The notes under the pieces: model-generated
Seen by the model: only the letters and a program-made list of their open reading frames with translations
The model's database searches: none
What the model was told of the DNA's origin: nothing
Made by a program: the position numbers and the translations under genes
Assembly: GCA_002710015.1 (NCBI GenBank)
Contig: PAOW01000022.1
Location: 1-45,897, forward strand
DNA length: 45,897 nt
Direction: 5' to 3'
Origin: Methanobacteriota archaeon
GTDB taxonomy: Archaea > Thermoplasmatota > Poseidoniia > Poseidoniales > Poseidoniaceae
In this document: piece by piece, positions 1-10,892 of the stretch
Layout: each line of letters opens with the position of its first letter
Numbering within the stretch: the stretch's first letter is position 1

Positions 1-950
1 GGATTCTTTTCTTTATCAGCCTGAACGTGTAGTCTAAGTGCACGCTCAAGTTTGTCTTTTACTTCAGCAGGTGTCATTCCTTTCTGCTTCAGATTGCCTT
101 TCTTGAGCTTGAGAACAAGACGGCGTTGGGCAACGTCAGTGTCTATGTCTGCAATATTCACGGTAGTTGTAATCTCAATAGCTGCTGCAAGCTTTTTGGC
201 AGCGGTTGCTGACTCTTTATTATCACCAGACAATCGTATTGTCATTGTAGGTGTGTTTGGGACCTTTCTAGCATCAACAATCTCAATGATTCTTGGCAGT
301 CCTTGGGTTACGTTAACAGTAGCAACACCCGCATAGTGGAATGTTCTCATTGTCATCTGTGTTCCTGGTTCACCAATTGATTGCGCTGTAATGATTCCAG
401 CTGCTTCGTATGGATCGATCATTGCCATGTGTTGGGCTCTATGGGCTTCATCCACTAATTTCTCAGCTTTCTTTGCTGTCAACTTGTCAATATCCCGATT
501 GTGAACTGCTTCAGTTAAGTCATGTATAGTCTGCTGGGAAAACTTTGCACCGGCCTTTTCCGCAGCTTTTGAAATAGCGATAAAGACTGGAGTTTCTGAT
601 AATTCGTCATTGTATGCTTTTGGAATGCCATCTTCCCCTAGATCTGGCTCATAGGCCTCTAATGCCTGAACTGTCTTTGCAGTTCTTCTACGCCTGATTC
701 CCCTTCGCAGTCTTACGCTTGTTTGTATTGATCCATCTCCAATTTGATTCTTGGTTGGTGATGCTGCACCTTGTATGATTCCGTGGACTCTTGACGCTGT
801 CTCAGAGTCTGTTTCACAGATTTTTGCGATCTCTTGCAGTGTTAGAATCTTAACGTCATCCCATTTTCTGTCATCGGCTAATTTGTGAGCAAATTCTTCG
901 CTGACTAACATATCCATTAACTTCTTTTTTGTTGCGCTCTTAACTACCAT
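1..950 (-). CDS. rpoA2: DNA-directed RNA polymerase subunit A'' (Rpo1C), 3' end lies outside the window
   Basis: Reverse-strand reading from ATG at 950-948 gives [29 protein letters not shown]...[62 protein letters not shown], the A'' signature. Start overlaps the A' stop (TGATG). Not in the ORF track because it is truncated. Confidence 0.95.
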   Translation of the reverse strand, partial: MVVKSATKKKLMDMLVSEEFAHKLADDRKWDDVKILTLQEIAKICETDSETASRVHGIIQGAASPTKNQIGDGSIQTSVRLRRGIRRRRTAKTVQALEAYEPDLGEDGIPKAYNDELSETPVFIAISKAAEKAGAKFSQQTIHDLTEAVHNRDIDKLTAKKAEKLVDEAHRAQHMAMIDPYEAAGIITAQSIGEPGTQMTMRTFHYAGVATVNVTQGLPRIIEIVDARKVPNTPTMTIRLSGDNKESATAAKKLAAAIEITTTVNIADIDTDVAQRRLVLKLKKGNLKQKGMTPAEVKDKLERALRLHVQADKEKN

Positions 951-3900
951 CAGAGATCACCTCCTGCCATTGCTTCTGAGTCTCCTTCATCATATCCGAG
1001 ATCGAAAACCTTGTCATCGCTATCTTTGTATCCGTCTTCTGTAACCTTTGTTGGTCCGTCTGTGCCCAGTGCTTCATCAACAATAACATCAATGTTGAAT
1101 GGCTTACCGTGAACACCACGACTTGGGTCAATTCCGTCCTCACCATATGAAAACTGAATAATCCTATCAGCCGTATTTCTGACCGACAAGTTCTGGTCAG
1201 GGAATACTTTCAAATCATCCATTGCATTGATTAATCTTCTCTGCATATATCCTGACTTGCTAGTTCTTACCGCTGTATCAACCAATGATTCTCTTCCGGA
1301 AACGGACAACATGAAGAATTCAGTAGGTTCTAATCCTCTCTTGAAAGATGAGGAAATGAATCCTTTTTCAGCTGCACCGAGTCCTCCTCGCTTGAAGTGT
1401 GGTAGAACTCTCTGATGATATCCTCTTTCGAGTCTTGCACCACGAACTTTAGCTTGACCAATACTTCCTGCCATCATAGTTAGGTTGTCCATTGAACCTC
1501 GAGCACCAGAAATTGCCATTCCAACCGCAGCGTTAGAATTACCACTTTGGTTGAGTTCTTCTTTAGCTACGTCTCCAGCTGCTTGCTTTCCAAGGTCTAA
1601 AATAACCATGATATTCTCTTCAAGAGTTTCTTTGGGAGTGCGTCCGGGCCGAGTTTCATAGCCTCGGCCATCTTTACCGAATTTAGCCAACTCTGCTTGA
1701 ACTTCTTCACGTGCCTCTTGATTGTGTTGTTCAATAGATTCTAGAGCTTCGCTTGATAGATCTTCATCATCAATACCTGTTGTGAATCCTAGAGATGTGC
1801 ATGCTCCAATAGAGAGTCTAGTGAACTCGTCTAAGAAACGTGCACCCTCACTGGGACCATTAGTCTGGACAATGGCATCTAGTAATCTGCCATCCTCTGC
1901 ACCAATTGCTCTCTTGTCAAGAGTTCCAGAAACCTGTCCATTCTTGACAACGACATCGTCGTTCGACCTACTCCTAAATCTCAAATGTATGTTATTTGGA
2001 ATAATTACAGAGACTATATCCTCACCATTGAAGAATTCTCCTTGCTTGTCCTTACGAACCTTTGGTAGCTCTCCAGTATATCCTATGTTGCCTAACATTT
2101 CCAGACCATGAGCCTTTGAAATTCTTGTATCTGGTCTAGATAGCAGATAAGCGCCTGAGATGTGATCATGTATTCCACCTATTACTGCGCCACCATATCT
2201 TGGAGTCAGTATGTGTTCTTGGACACGCATCAGGATTTTTGCCTCCGCTCTCGCTTCCTCACCTTGTATGACGTGAAGGTTCATTTCGTCTCCATCGAAA
2301 TCAGCGTTGTAAGGTGTACACACTGCTAGATTGAATCTGAATGTATGTCCTTCCATAACTCTAACTTCGTGGACCATCATTGACATTCTGTGTAGAGAAG
2401 GTTGTCTGTTGAAGATTACAACGTCACCATCGATAAGATGCCTTTCAACTAGCAAACCAGGTTTTGGGTTGCCATTGATGTCAACTGTGGATAGTCTATC
2501 CTCAACTCTTGTTCTTTCTCCCCACTCATTATCAGGACTACCACAGTGTGGACATGTTACCTGAAGGTTTTCTGGGAACGGTGTGTCTGGGTTTGCAAGC
2601 TCGTACTTCCACCTGTGATGAAGTATAGCTCTTGGATCATCATCAGGTAGAGGGTTTCCATCTTGATCTTCCCCACGAAGGTTTGCAATTGTTGCACTCT
2701 CATCGATTGCATATGTTACCAACTCGTCTGCGCCGGCAATTGCTTCTTCCTTAGATACAAATTTCTTGACAACTAAACCTGGTAGGAAATTTGGAGCTGG
2801 CAAGACACTATGCAGGTCAAGCCTAGCCGTTGTTTCTTCCATACACTCAGGATTGTGACAGCGGAACCCAGCGTTTATCAATCGACTTCGTTGATTAATT
2901 CTAATTCTTTGTCGGTTATTTCTAATCACGTAATTTACACCGGGATGTACATCAGGACCTCGCAAAATCATTCTCCGCATTTGTTCTCGATTTCGAGTTG
3001 TAACTCTGATTGGAACTGTCAATTCTTTTGCAACTTTCTTTGGAACGCCTACTTCATTTACTCCAAGGTAGGGATCTGGGGAAATTACTGATCGTGCACA
3101 AAAGTTGACACGCTTACCAGAAAGGTTGGAACGGAATCTTCCTTCTTTACCCTTCAATCTCTGAGTCAGAGTCTTCAGAGTTCTACCAGATCGGTGTCTA
3201 GCTGGCGGAATTCCACTTGTTTGGTTGTCAAAGTATGTAGTGACGTGATATTGAAGTAGTTCCCATAGATCTTCAACAATCAATTGAGGTGCTCCAGTAT
3301 CACGGTTTTCCCTCAGACGTTGGTTTATTCTCAAAACGTCAACTAATTTGTGTGTAAGGTCGTCTTCAGACCTATCTCCTGAATCTAGTGTAATTGATGG
3401 TCTAACCGTGATTGGAGGAACAGGTAGAACCTTCAGAATAATCCATTCAGGTCTGTTTTGCTTGTCCATTCCAAGGAAGATTAGGTGCTCCTCGGGAATT
3501 CCTTGAAGCCATTCTCTTACGTCTCGAGCGTTCAATTTCTTGTCTGTCTCCTTTCCACCTTGATCTTGCTTTCTTTCTTTGAAGGTAGTTGGCTTGTCGA
3601 GAACAATTTTTCCTTGCTGCGCACCGCAGTGCATGCAAACTACTCGCTTGGCTTCGGATGTTTTCTTTTCAATTTCTTTTATGATTTTAGCAAACTCTGT
3701 TGAACCAACACCGTGTTTTATGATGATATCTCTAACTCTATCTCGATAATAATCCTGCTCAGATAATTGATCGTTTGAAGGGTGAGATCCTTCAGCACTG
3801 TGTAACAGTATCTTACTGCAGGTGTTACAAGTTGCCTTTAGAGCGGTTTTTATCAAATTTACAAACCCGATGTGTATAACTGGTAGTTCAAGCTTGATGT

Positions 3901-4141
3901 GTCCAAAATGACCTGGGCTATCATCATACTTGCAGTTATCAGTTGGACAAACCAAACCAGGTTCGATAACACCCATGTGGGGATCCATCAAACCTTGTCG
4001 AAATGCGTGTCCGTCATCTTTGTAAGTATCTGCTGTCTTAACCTCGACCGAAGACATCTTTCGAATTTCTTCAGGGTCCATCAGACTGAAACGAATTCCT
4101 GCGATTCTCTTTGGAATCATTGTTGTGCTGTTTTGACTCAT
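950..4141 (-). CDS. rpoA1: DNA-directed RNA polymerase subunit A' (Rpo1N)
   Basis: Catalytic [12 protein letters not shown] motif, Zn-binding CxxC motifs near the N-terminus; ATGA overlap with rpoB stop. Confidence 0.97.
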   Translation of the reverse strand: MSQNSTTMIPKRIAGIRFSLMDPEEIRKMSSVEVKTADTYKDDGHAFRQGLMDPHMGVIEPGLVCPTDNCKYDDSPGHFGHIKLELPVIHIGFVNLIKTALKATCNTCSKILLHSAEGSHPSNDQLSEQDYYRDRVRDIIIKHGVGSTEFAKIIKEIEKKTSEAKRVVCMHCGAQQGKIVLDKPTTFKERKQDQGGKETDKKLNARDVREWLQGIPEEHLIFLGMDKQNRPEWIILKVLPVPPITVRPSITLDSGDRSEDDLTHKLVDVLRINQRLRENRDTGAPQLIVEDLWELLQYHVTTYFDNQTSGIPPARHRSGRTLKTLTQRLKGKEGRFRSNLSGKRVNFCARSVISPDPYLGVNEVGVPKKVAKELTVPIRVTTRNREQMRRMILRGPDVHPGVNYVIRNNRQRIRINQRSRLINAGFRCHNPECMEETTARLDLHSVLPAPNFLPGLVVKKFVSKEEAIAGADELVTYAIDESATIANLRGEDQDGNPLPDDDPRAILHHRWKYELANPDTPFPENLQVTCPHCGSPDNEWGERTRVEDRLSTVDINGNPKPGLLVERHLIDGDVVIFNRQPSLHRMSMMVHEVRVMEGHTFRFNLAVCTPYNADFDGDEMNLHVIQGEEARAEAKILMRVQEHILTPRYGGAVIGGIHDHISGAYLLSRPDTRISKAHGLEMLGNIGYTGELPKVRKDKQGEFFNGEDIVSVIIPNNIHLRFRSRSNDDVVVKNGQVSGTLDKRAIGAEDGRLLDAIVQTNGPSEGARFLDEFTRLSIGACTSLGFTTGIDDEDLSSEALESIEQHNQEAREEVQAELAKFGKDGRGYETRPGRTPKETLEENIMVILDLGKQAAGDVAKEELNQSGNSNAAVGMAISGARGSMDNLTMMAGSIGQAKVRGARLERGYHQRVLPHFKRGGLGAAEKGFISSSFKRGLEPTEFFMLSVSGRESLVDTAVRTSKSGYMQRRLINAMDDLKVFPDQNLSVRNTADRIIQFSYGEDGIDPSRGVHGKPFNIDVIVDEALGTDGPTKVTEDGYKDSDDKVFDLGYDEGDSEAMAGGDL

Positions 4142-7100
4142 CTTCTATCCTCCAGTTCTAATCTCATTGCTACCCCGAGACTTTTCATCTCATCAAGTAG
4201 CAACTTGAATGCATATGATGTTTGAACCTTGTAAACTTCTGCTCCGTCTCCATGTATCGGTGATACGAATGTTCTTCTCTTGGGGTCATACCATGCTATG
4301 TGACCAGATTGTGCACATACGAATAGATCTATTCCATCAGATTCGTCCAATAATCTGTCTTTGATAACCATTGAAGCACCGTGCGCAATCAAACAGTCTC
4401 TCTCCATTTCTCCGAATCTTAAACCACCTTGTCTCGCTCTTCCTTCTGTTGGTTGTCGAGTCAAAATCTGAACTCTACCTCTACTTCTAGCATGTATCTT
4501 ACCTGAAACCATGTGGTGCAATTTCTGATAATAGATGCATCCTACAAATATTTCAGCGGGGTATGTTTCACCTGTTTCGCCGTTGACCATGATTTCTCTA
4601 CCTGTATGATTGTAACCATTTCTTACTAGGCTGTCACGCAGACTTCCTTCTTTTTCTCCTCTAAAGGCAGTTCCGTCTATTCTGCGTCCTTCTAAAGAAC
4701 CGACTTTTCCTCCAATCATTTCCAATACGTGGGCTACTGTCATTCTCGAAGGAATAGCGTGTGGATTAATGATTAGGTCTGGAACTATACCGTCCCTAGT
4801 GAAAGGCATGTCTTCCTCATCAACAAGCCTACCTATGACACCTTTTTGTCCGTGCCTTGATGCAAACTTATCTCCGACTTCTGGAACTTTGTGCGACCTT
4901 ACCATACATCTTACCAGTCTGCCAGAATCTAAGGATTCGGTTACGTAGACATTGTCTACCCATCCTTTTTCACCATGGCGAACAGGCATCGAAGATTCTC
5001 TTCTTTCTTGAGCTTGCAAGAATGCTCCAGCACCGGTTTCTTCTAGGAATCTCGGTGGGCTAGTCTTTCCGACTAATACATCTCCTCCCTCTAGATATTT
5101 TTCAGGATGGGGAAGACCATCGCCTTCCAAGTGGTCATAAGAACCAACTGGCTTCAATCCCTTTACTTCCTCAAGACCAGTTCCTGGAATTTCTATTTCT
5201 TCTACCTGGCCACCTGGGAATCTTCTTCTTTCTGCATTGTAGGTTCTGTTGAATGTCGACCTACCAAGCGCTCTCTGAACGCTTGACCTGTTCATTATTA
5301 CAGCGTCTTGCATGTTGTATCCATGCAAGCTCATTACAGCGACAATAAAGTTTTGACCGCCCGGTCTATCATCAAAGTTTGTTGTATCCATTGCCTGTGT
5401 GTGGGTTATGGATCTTTGTGGATAATGTAAAACGTGCAATCTTGTGTCTGGGCGTAGTCTATAATTAGAACTCGGCAATCCTAGTGATTGCTTGACCATT
5501 GCAGTTCCTCCCGTAACTCTTGGAGTAGAGTTGTGTTCAGGGTAAGGAATCAATGATGCGCATACTCCCAATACCAATTGTGGATCAATCTCACAATGAG
5601 TGTGTTCTGATGTGTAAAGTAATGGAACACTGAATTTTGCTACTGCTTTCTCACCATTTGGCATGATTATCTTTGCTTCAAGTTCAGCTTCAGTAGCTGC
5701 TGGTGTTCCAAGATTTGTCCACGTTATTGCAGAGTGACTTACTGGTCTACCCGCATATTCGTTTCCTTCTGGTACTACTTCAGGTAAAACAAACGGCCTT
5801 GGAGCAATGTAGAGGTCTTCTTCCTCTTCAGCGTCTATCCATTCGACAACTCCTTCATTAACCAAATCTTTGAATGTCAATTCATTGGTTGAGACCATTT
5901 CTAAGTGCTTTTGAGTCAATCTTGGAGCACCATCATAAAGAATTAGAACTGGACGCAAAATCCTTCCCTTGTCTGTGTTGATGAAAATATCTCTGTTCTG
6001 ACTATCATATCTTATAGAAACTTCTGGTCTAATGGCGCCACGTCGTCGTGCATTCTTGAATTGAGTAACAAGGTTTTTGCCTCTTTTGTGGACTCCGTAG
6101 ATGTCGCCATTTACGTGAATTCGATCACCATCGGTCCAGTCATCTGGCTGGAATACATCCATCTCATCCAATCTTGAACGTATATCTTTTTCAGGAACAG
6201 CCTCGGAAACATCAATCATTTGAGCTGCGTTCTTCACAAGGCCACAGTTTTGTCCCTCAGGTGTTTCATTGGGGCATAGCCTTCCCCATTGAGTAGGGTG
6301 AAGGTCACGTGCTTCGAAGTGTGGCTGACTTCTAACCAATGGACTTGTTACCCTTCTCATGTGTGATAATGCAGAAAGATATGTAGTTCTATCAAGAAGT
6401 TGGCTAACTCCAGATCTGCCACCTACCCAATTACCGGTTGCCAGTGCATGCATGATCTTGCTTGTGAGGACATCCGGCCTTAGACAGGATGTTATCTTCA
6501 ACTCACGCTTTCTGTTGTGATGCCTCTCGAGCTGATATTTCAAATCTCTAGCGAGTTGGCCCATCGAGACTCTGAATAAATCTTCAATCAAATCACCAGC
6601 AAGTCTTACTCGCTTGTTAGCGTAATGATCTTTGTCATTTGGCTTTCTATTTGTAAGAGCCATTTCCAATACTTGGCGGACAATTCTACCCAAGAAAATT
6701 GCTTTCTTTTTACGATCTTCTAACGCATCACCCAAGTGAGGTAACAATTCTCTGTCGAGTAACTGATTGACTCTAGCCTCTCTATACTCTTTTTGTTGTC
6801 CTGCTGCAAATTTCTTTTCCAGCCATTGATGAGCCTCAAGAAGTGAATCAACAGCATATTCTTCATTGTCCTTGACTTCATTGATGTTGGCTACAATATA
6901 CTTGAAAGTCTCAGTAGGACCGGCAATTGCTTGGAATAATTCTTGATCGTTTTCTATTCCAAGCGCTCGCATCAATAAGACAACAGGGATGGCTGTTGTT
7001 CCAGCAGTGCTGATTTTGACCATGAGCATACCATCACGCCTTTTCTCTACTGTGAGAGGTTTGCGCATACCATCTTTCTGTGAGAATATTTTGGCTACTT

Positions 7101-7749
7101 CAGTAGTCTTTGCGTATCTCTTGTTAATCTCAACGGTTACTCTGTTGGGTGCGAGATCTTCCATCGAAATTAGGACTCTCTCTGTCCCGTTGATGATGAA
7201 GTAACCACCGGGGTCAAGTGGGTCCTCACCTTTTTCTCTCAACAGGCCTTCCCAAAGTTTCCTGTCCTCTTCGGAGGTGTTTGGGTGGAGAACTCGGTCC
7301 CCAGCTATGTGATTTGCGTGCAGATTGCATCGCTTACTTCTGACCATTATAGGCATGCTACCTACTTGCACTCCTTTCTCTGGCTGAGTTGGAACGCCAC
7401 TCCTGTAAATTGTGAAATCCATTTTTACGGGAGACATGTAAGTCAGTTTTCTTAGTCTGCACTCCATCGGTTGGGAAGGGTGGTCGCTTCCATCTGCCTC
7501 CCTTATTGTAGGTTCACCGAGTTGGATATTTTTGACTCTTATTATAATGTCTTGATCAATAACGTCGAGTTTGATCAAACCTCCGTTCTCGTCCTCGACG
7601 TCTTCATCTGTTCCTACTCTAATGCTGCGGACAATTTTTTCCATCCTAGAGAGATTGTTATCTCCTGTTGGAATACAGTCATCATAGGATGCTAATTGAT
7701 GGTTAACAAGGCTTCTTTCTCGGAAAAACGATTCTATAATTTCTTTCAT
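4138..7749 (-). CDS. rpoB: DNA-directed RNA polymerase subunit B (unsplit Rpo2)
   Basis: 1203 aa; motifs GDKFASRHGQKGVIG, CPNETPEGQNCGLVKN, GGLRFGEMERDCLIAHGAS. Confidence 0.97.
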   Translation of the reverse strand: MKEIIESFFRERSLVNHQLASYDDCIPTGDNNLSRMEKIVRSIRVGTDEDVEDENGGLIKLDVIDQDIIIRVKNIQLGEPTIREADGSDHPSQPMECRLRKLTYMSPVKMDFTIYRSGVPTQPEKGVQVGSMPIMVRSKRCNLHANHIAGDRVLHPNTSEEDRKLWEGLLREKGEDPLDPGGYFIINGTERVLISMEDLAPNRVTVEINKRYAKTTEVAKIFSQKDGMRKPLTVEKRRDGMLMVKISTAGTTAIPVVLLMRALGIENDQELFQAIAGPTETFKYIVANINEVKDNEEYAVDSLLEAHQWLEKKFAAGQQKEYREARVNQLLDRELLPHLGDALEDRKKKAIFLGRIVRQVLEMALTNRKPNDKDHYANKRVRLAGDLIEDLFRVSMGQLARDLKYQLERHHNRKRELKITSCLRPDVLTSKIMHALATGNWVGGRSGVSQLLDRTTYLSALSHMRRVTSPLVRSQPHFEARDLHPTQWGRLCPNETPEGQNCGLVKNAAQMIDVSEAVPEKDIRSRLDEMDVFQPDDWTDGDRIHVNGDIYGVHKRGKNLVTQFKNARRRGAIRPEVSIRYDSQNRDIFINTDKGRILRPVLILYDGAPRLTQKHLEMVSTNELTFKDLVNEGVVEWIDAEEEEDLYIAPRPFVLPEVVPEGNEYAGRPVSHSAITWTNLGTPAATEAELEAKIIMPNGEKAVAKFSVPLLYTSEHTHCEIDPQLVLGVCASLIPYPEHNSTPRVTGGTAMVKQSLGLPSSNYRLRPDTRLHVLHYPQRSITHTQAMDTTNFDDRPGGQNFIVAVMSLHGYNMQDAVIMNRSSVQRALGRSTFNRTYNAERRRFPGGQVEEIEIPGTGLEEVKGLKPVGSYDHLEGDGLPHPEKYLEGGDVLVGKTSPPRFLEETGAGAFLQAQERRESSMPVRHGEKGWVDNVYVTESLDSGRLVRCMVRSHKVPEVGDKFASRHGQKGVIGRLVDEEDMPFTRDGIVPDLIINPHAIPSRMTVAHVLEMIGGKVGSLEGRRIDGTAFRGEKEGSLRDSLVRNGYNHTGREIMVNGETGETYPAEIFVGCIYYQKLHHMVSGKIHARSRGRVQILTRQPTEGRARQGGLRFGEMERDCLIAHGASMVIKDRLLDESDGIDLFVCAQSGHIAWYDPKRRTFVSPIHGDGAEVYKVQTSYAFKLLLDEMKSLGVAMRLELEDRR

Positions 7750-7764
7750 AATATCACCTCAGTA

Positions 7765-8385
7765 TCAGCTACCCTCCACAATGAGTCTGTATGCAACTGA
7801 AACACCAGCTGATGGAGATTGTCTTACCACCTTTAGGACTCTGTCAGCAAGCCATCCTGCTGGCAGGGGAACAGCTTCTTCGCCGTCTCCGACTTCGGAA
7901 TCCCGCTTCCTCTCGACAGTTTCCTTAATCACCTGAACCACCGGATCGGTGATGAGAATCTTAGGGAGAAGTTCTTTGGCTAGTCTCGGCTCGCCAGTTT
8001 CTTCGTCAGTAGTCAACAAGCCCCATGGTTCTAGTGCGGATTCTTCGTCTTCAACAGGAACTAGCTCCTGGTGTGGGACTAATATGTGATTCAGGACGTT
8101 GAATTTAGTTCCAGCCAAATCCATATCATCGTCTAAGAGTGCTTTTCTGGAAATAGTGATTTTTCGAGACCTTTTCTTTTGTCTTCGCTGACCTAATTCC
8201 GCTAGCGCATTCATAGCGCCGGTGAAAATTTCGTCATCTTTAGAAACTCCGAGAACTGATGCAATCTCATCAGCCGGCATTGCTTTAATATCGGTCATGT
8301 TTCTGTCAGTTGCGAGTTTGTGAGCGTATTCTTCCGCTATTCCCATTTCCATTAATCGCTTCTTAGTTGCCGACTTTACCACCAT
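7765..8385 (-). CDS. rpoH: RNA polymerase subunit H (Rpo5) with N-terminal extension of about 110 aa
   Basis: C-terminal part NHILVPHQELVPVEDE...LPKILITDPVVQVIKE...DRVLKVVRQSPSAGVSVAYRLIVE is RpoH-like; position upstream of rpoB. ORF track starts at 8415 but the internal Met at 8385 (MVVKSATKK) matches the A'' start. Confidence 0.88.
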   Translation of the reverse strand: MVVKSATKKRLMEMGIAEEYAHKLATDRNMTDIKAMPADEIASVLGVSKDDEIFTGAMNALAELGQRRQKKRSRKITISRKALLDDDMDLAGTKFNVLNHILVPHQELVPVEDEESALEPWGLLTTDEETGEPRLAKELLPKILITDPVVQVIKETVERKRDSEVGDGEEAVPLPAGWLADRVLKVVRQSPSAGVSVAYRLIVEGS

Positions 8386-8434
8386 TATACACACCCCGCC
8401 TGCCCTTGCATACATCGGTCCTGTTCTTGTCAGG

Positions 8435-8508
8435 CGGGCCTGACGGGGTTCGAACCCGCGACCGTCCGGTTAAAAGCCGGACGCTCTACCTGACTAAGCT
8501 ACAGGCCC
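8435..8508 (-). tRNA. tRNA-Lys(TTT)
   Basis: Reverse strand GGGCCTGTAGCTTAGTCAGGTAGAGCGTCCGGCTTTTAACCGGACGGTCGCGGGTTCGAACCCCGTCAGGCCC: acceptor GGGCCTG/CAGGCCC, anticodon stem GTCCGG/CCGGAC with loop CTTTTAA (TTT), T arm GGTTCGAACCC; CCA not encoded. Confidence 0.96.
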
Positions 8509-8536
8509 AAATGTTTGTCTTGGGCTTCTTGGCCGA

Positions 8537-8554
8537 CCTATATAGGGTTTTTAA
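8537..8554 (-). promoter_or_regulatory. Candidate TATA-box region for tRNA-Lys (possibly also the RNAP operon)
   Basis: CCTATATAGG palindrome followed by gTTTTTAAAC about 30-45 nt upstream of the tRNA 5' end. Confidence 0.4.
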
Positions 8555-8678
8555 ACACTCCGACTGATTAAATCGTCGACGAACGAAGGACAGCGTTGGG
8601 AACACTCATCAGGTGTCCAAGGAACAATAGATTCAACAAGTGTGATAAATGCTTCGGCTTCACAGATTAAATACCCGC

Positions 8679-10061
8679 ATGACAAGACAACCATTGTTTG
8701 ATATTGACAAGATATCAAGAGAAATAAAAATACTTCGTGGAGATTCAAAACGTGTAAGCTGGAATCCTTGTGATGGGTTTACATTTGATCTAATTATTCC
8801 ACCAACTGTCTACCCGCCTAGGGAGGATACTGACCTTCTAGCAAAACGGATTATATCTCTGGGTAATGGTTCGGGTAAGAAATTTCTAGAAATTGGTTGT
8901 GGGTCTGGAGCATTGTCAATTCTAGCATCCTTTTTGGGCTGGGACGTCTTTTCCTGTGACATAAATCCCTACGCTGTTGCTGCAACATACGGCAATCTTC
9001 GCACTAACAAATTAACTGGTTTGGTAAAAGAAGGAGGCATTGGTCCAGAAAAATTCCCATTTGAGGGTCACTATGATTTGATAATTTGGAATTTGCCCTA
9101 CATCTCTGATTCTGATGTATCTGAGGTATTAGGCCCAATGGAAGAAGCAGGTTTAGTTGATACTGGTGAAAAAAGGTTATGTGAGCGTACACTTACAAAA
9201 GCAGTAAAAGCTAATTTGCTCTCTAAAGAAGGAAGAATTCTGTTGTTAAGTAAAAATCCTAAACTCAAGAGCGATAATTTAGCCAGTCGAGTGTGGGATG
9301 AGTTAGAATTTGATGATGGTGAAAAAATTTACATTTCATGTCATTGGCATCCTTTCAGTAATTCGCCAAATCTATTTTTAGAGACTACAAAATCGACAAA
9401 TGACGATCTAGAAAAATTTGAATCGATAGGTGCGCATGTCTACACATCAAACCAGACAATGGGTAGGGGTAGACGATCAAGGAGCTGGGATTCAGGGTTG
9501 GGTTCATATGCGGGCTCATGGATTGTCCACAATGGCGATAACGTGAATGCAGGCTTGTTGTCACTTGCAGGGGGTTTAGCTGTTCTCAACTCAATAAACA
9601 GCGAGCGAGTCAGACTCAAATGGCCGAATGACCTTTACATAGATAATAGAAAGTTATGTGGAATACTGGTTGAAGGATATTCCAAATCTGAAAAAACCAA
9701 AGCTATTATGGGAATTGGCATTAATCTTACAACCAAAACAATCCAAAATCCAGGATATGCCTACCTTGAAGAAATTCAAGACATAGGATTGCAAGAAATG
9801 GATAAAATACTCAATACTGAAGTGTCCTCACTGCTTGAAGTTAGCGATGCTTTACCGCCTGTAAATTTTGAAGTAATAAGAAAACTTGTCTTAGAAAAAA
9901 TGAGACATTTCGGTGTCCCGAAGTATAAAGGGAAAACATTCGAGGATTTTACATTGAATTCAAATGGCGAGTTGATAATCGGTCCATACATTATCAATGA
10001 CGGTGATGATGTGGAATGGGTTCAATCCTCAAGAATGGCTTCTTCAGGTTCTGACTCTTGA
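8679..10061 (+). CDS. Fusion of HemK/PrmC-like N-methyltransferase and BirA-type biotin-protein ligase
   Basis: N-terminal VYPPREDTDLLAK...FLEIGCGSGALSI...WNLPYIS (class I MTase, NPPY-like motif); C-terminal ETTKSTNDDL...GRGRRSRSWDSGLGS...LKWPNDLYIDNRKLCGILVEG...GIGINL (biotin ligase). ORF track start 8649; Met at 8679 preferred. Confidence 0.88.
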   Translation: MTRQPLFDIDKISREIKILRGDSKRVSWNPCDGFTFDLIIPPTVYPPREDTDLLAKRIISLGNGSGKKFLEIGCGSGALSILASFLGWDVFSCDINPYAVAATYGNLRTNKLTGLVKEGGIGPEKFPFEGHYDLIIWNLPYISDSDVSEVLGPMEEAGLVDTGEKRLCERTLTKAVKANLLSKEGRILLLSKNPKLKSDNLASRVWDELEFDDGEKIYISCHWHPFSNSPNLFLETTKSTNDDLEKFESIGAHVYTSNQTMGRGRRSRSWDSGLGSYAGSWIVHNGDNVNAGLLSLAGGLAVLNSINSERVRLKWPNDLYIDNRKLCGILVEGYSKSEKTKAIMGIGINLTTKTIQNPGYAYLEEIQDIGLQEMDKILNTEVSSLLEVSDALPPVNFEVIRKLVLEKMRHFGVPKYKGKTFEDFTLNSNGELIIGPYIINDGDDVEWVQSSRMASSGSDS

Positions 10062-10513
10062 TCATATCTTTTCTTTAATAAGCCGAATAAAAGTATGGCA
10101 AGTCCTATTGGATACAAAGCATAGTCAAATAGTATGCCTCTACTCAAATCGTAATCGATTTCTGATTCCTCAAGGCCTTCAAAATTGAAACTGTGGACTC
10201 CCGAATTTTCCGCTTCGTATTCCCAACTCTCACCAGAACTAACAGGCTCATTGTTGGTCTTTATTTCACCAGTAGGCAAATCAACAATTGGCCTAACAGA
10301 CCCTTCTTTTACTTCAAGCGTGAAAATGTCTCCTTCTGAAAGATCGTATTTCACAGTAAAGGTCTCACATTCGACACCTGACTCCTCATCACAAGATATG
10401 ATACTTGGAGTTGACCATGTTTGTAATATGAATATCAACAATAGTAAAGATGACCCAATTAGAATCATAACGTCTTCACTTTTCACTGGTGGCGCGTTGC
10501 CTCCGGCTCCCAT
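10022..10513 (-). CDS. Predicted membrane protein of unknown function
   Basis: Two hydrophobic helices (VMILIGSSLLLLIFILQTW; LYPIGLAILLFGLL) flanking a predicted extracytoplasmic domain; 3' end overlaps the BirA fusion convergently. Confidence 0.65.
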   Translation of the reverse strand: MGAGGNAPPVKSEDVMILIGSSLLLLIFILQTWSTPSIISCDEESGVECETFTVKYDLSEGDIFTLEVKEGSVRPIVDLPTGEIKTNNEPVSSGESWEYEAENSGVHSFNFEGLEESEIDYDLSRGILFDYALYPIGLAILLFGLLKKRYDQESEPEEAILED

Positions 10514-10539
10514 ATTATATTCCAAATGAGCGCAACATT

Positions 10540-10824
10540 TCAACGCTTTCTTACTCTTTTTGCCAATCCAAGTCTTTCTCTAACGAGTTTTATTTTACCG
10601 CTAGAGGTTATACTTACCACTTGACCAAGGGCTAGTTTTTGCTTGACATACTCATAATTTCCCAATGATACTGAAATAACACATCTTCCGTTATCCATAT
10701 CATATAACTTAACAGGAATAACTGAAAGGTAATCTTCCAGTTCCTTCCTTGTCTCAAAGTCCTCGTATTCACACCCAATCCATCTCCTTTTCCCTCTCAA
10801 GGCTTTAGACGGTTTTTTGCTCAC
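10540..10824 (-). CDS. Possible RNase P protein component 2 (Pop5/Rnp2-like)
   Basis: 94 aa; RGKRRWIGCEYE near N-terminus and terminal SSGKIKLVRERL resemble Pop5 family ends; weak match by eye. Confidence 0.45.
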   Translation of the reverse strand: MSKKPSKALRGKRRWIGCEYEDFETRKELEDYLSVIPVKLYDMDNGRCVISVSLGNYEYVKQKLALGQVVSITSSGKIKLVRERLGLAKRVRKR

Positions 10825-10892
10825 ATGTTCCCTAGAACAACACTTGTATTAACATAATACTATTCATCGGGCACCTGAAGGGGGTCATTTTA

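Noticed and set aside
52-336. Plus-strand ORF of 94 aa
   Set aside because: Antisense to the rpoA'' coding frame, which encodes the clear A'' signature; composition looks like a shadow ORF.
940-8567. Many plus-strand ORFs (60-130 aa) across the RNAP region and small minus ORFs at 940-1146 and 3447-3638
   Set aside because: All overlap strongly supported rpo genes or the tRNA in other frames; no recognisable domains.
8649-8678. Upstream start MLRLHRLNTR for the HemK-BirA fusion
   Set aside because: Ten extra residues not resembling the family; the Met at 8679 gives a more plausible start, although not proven.
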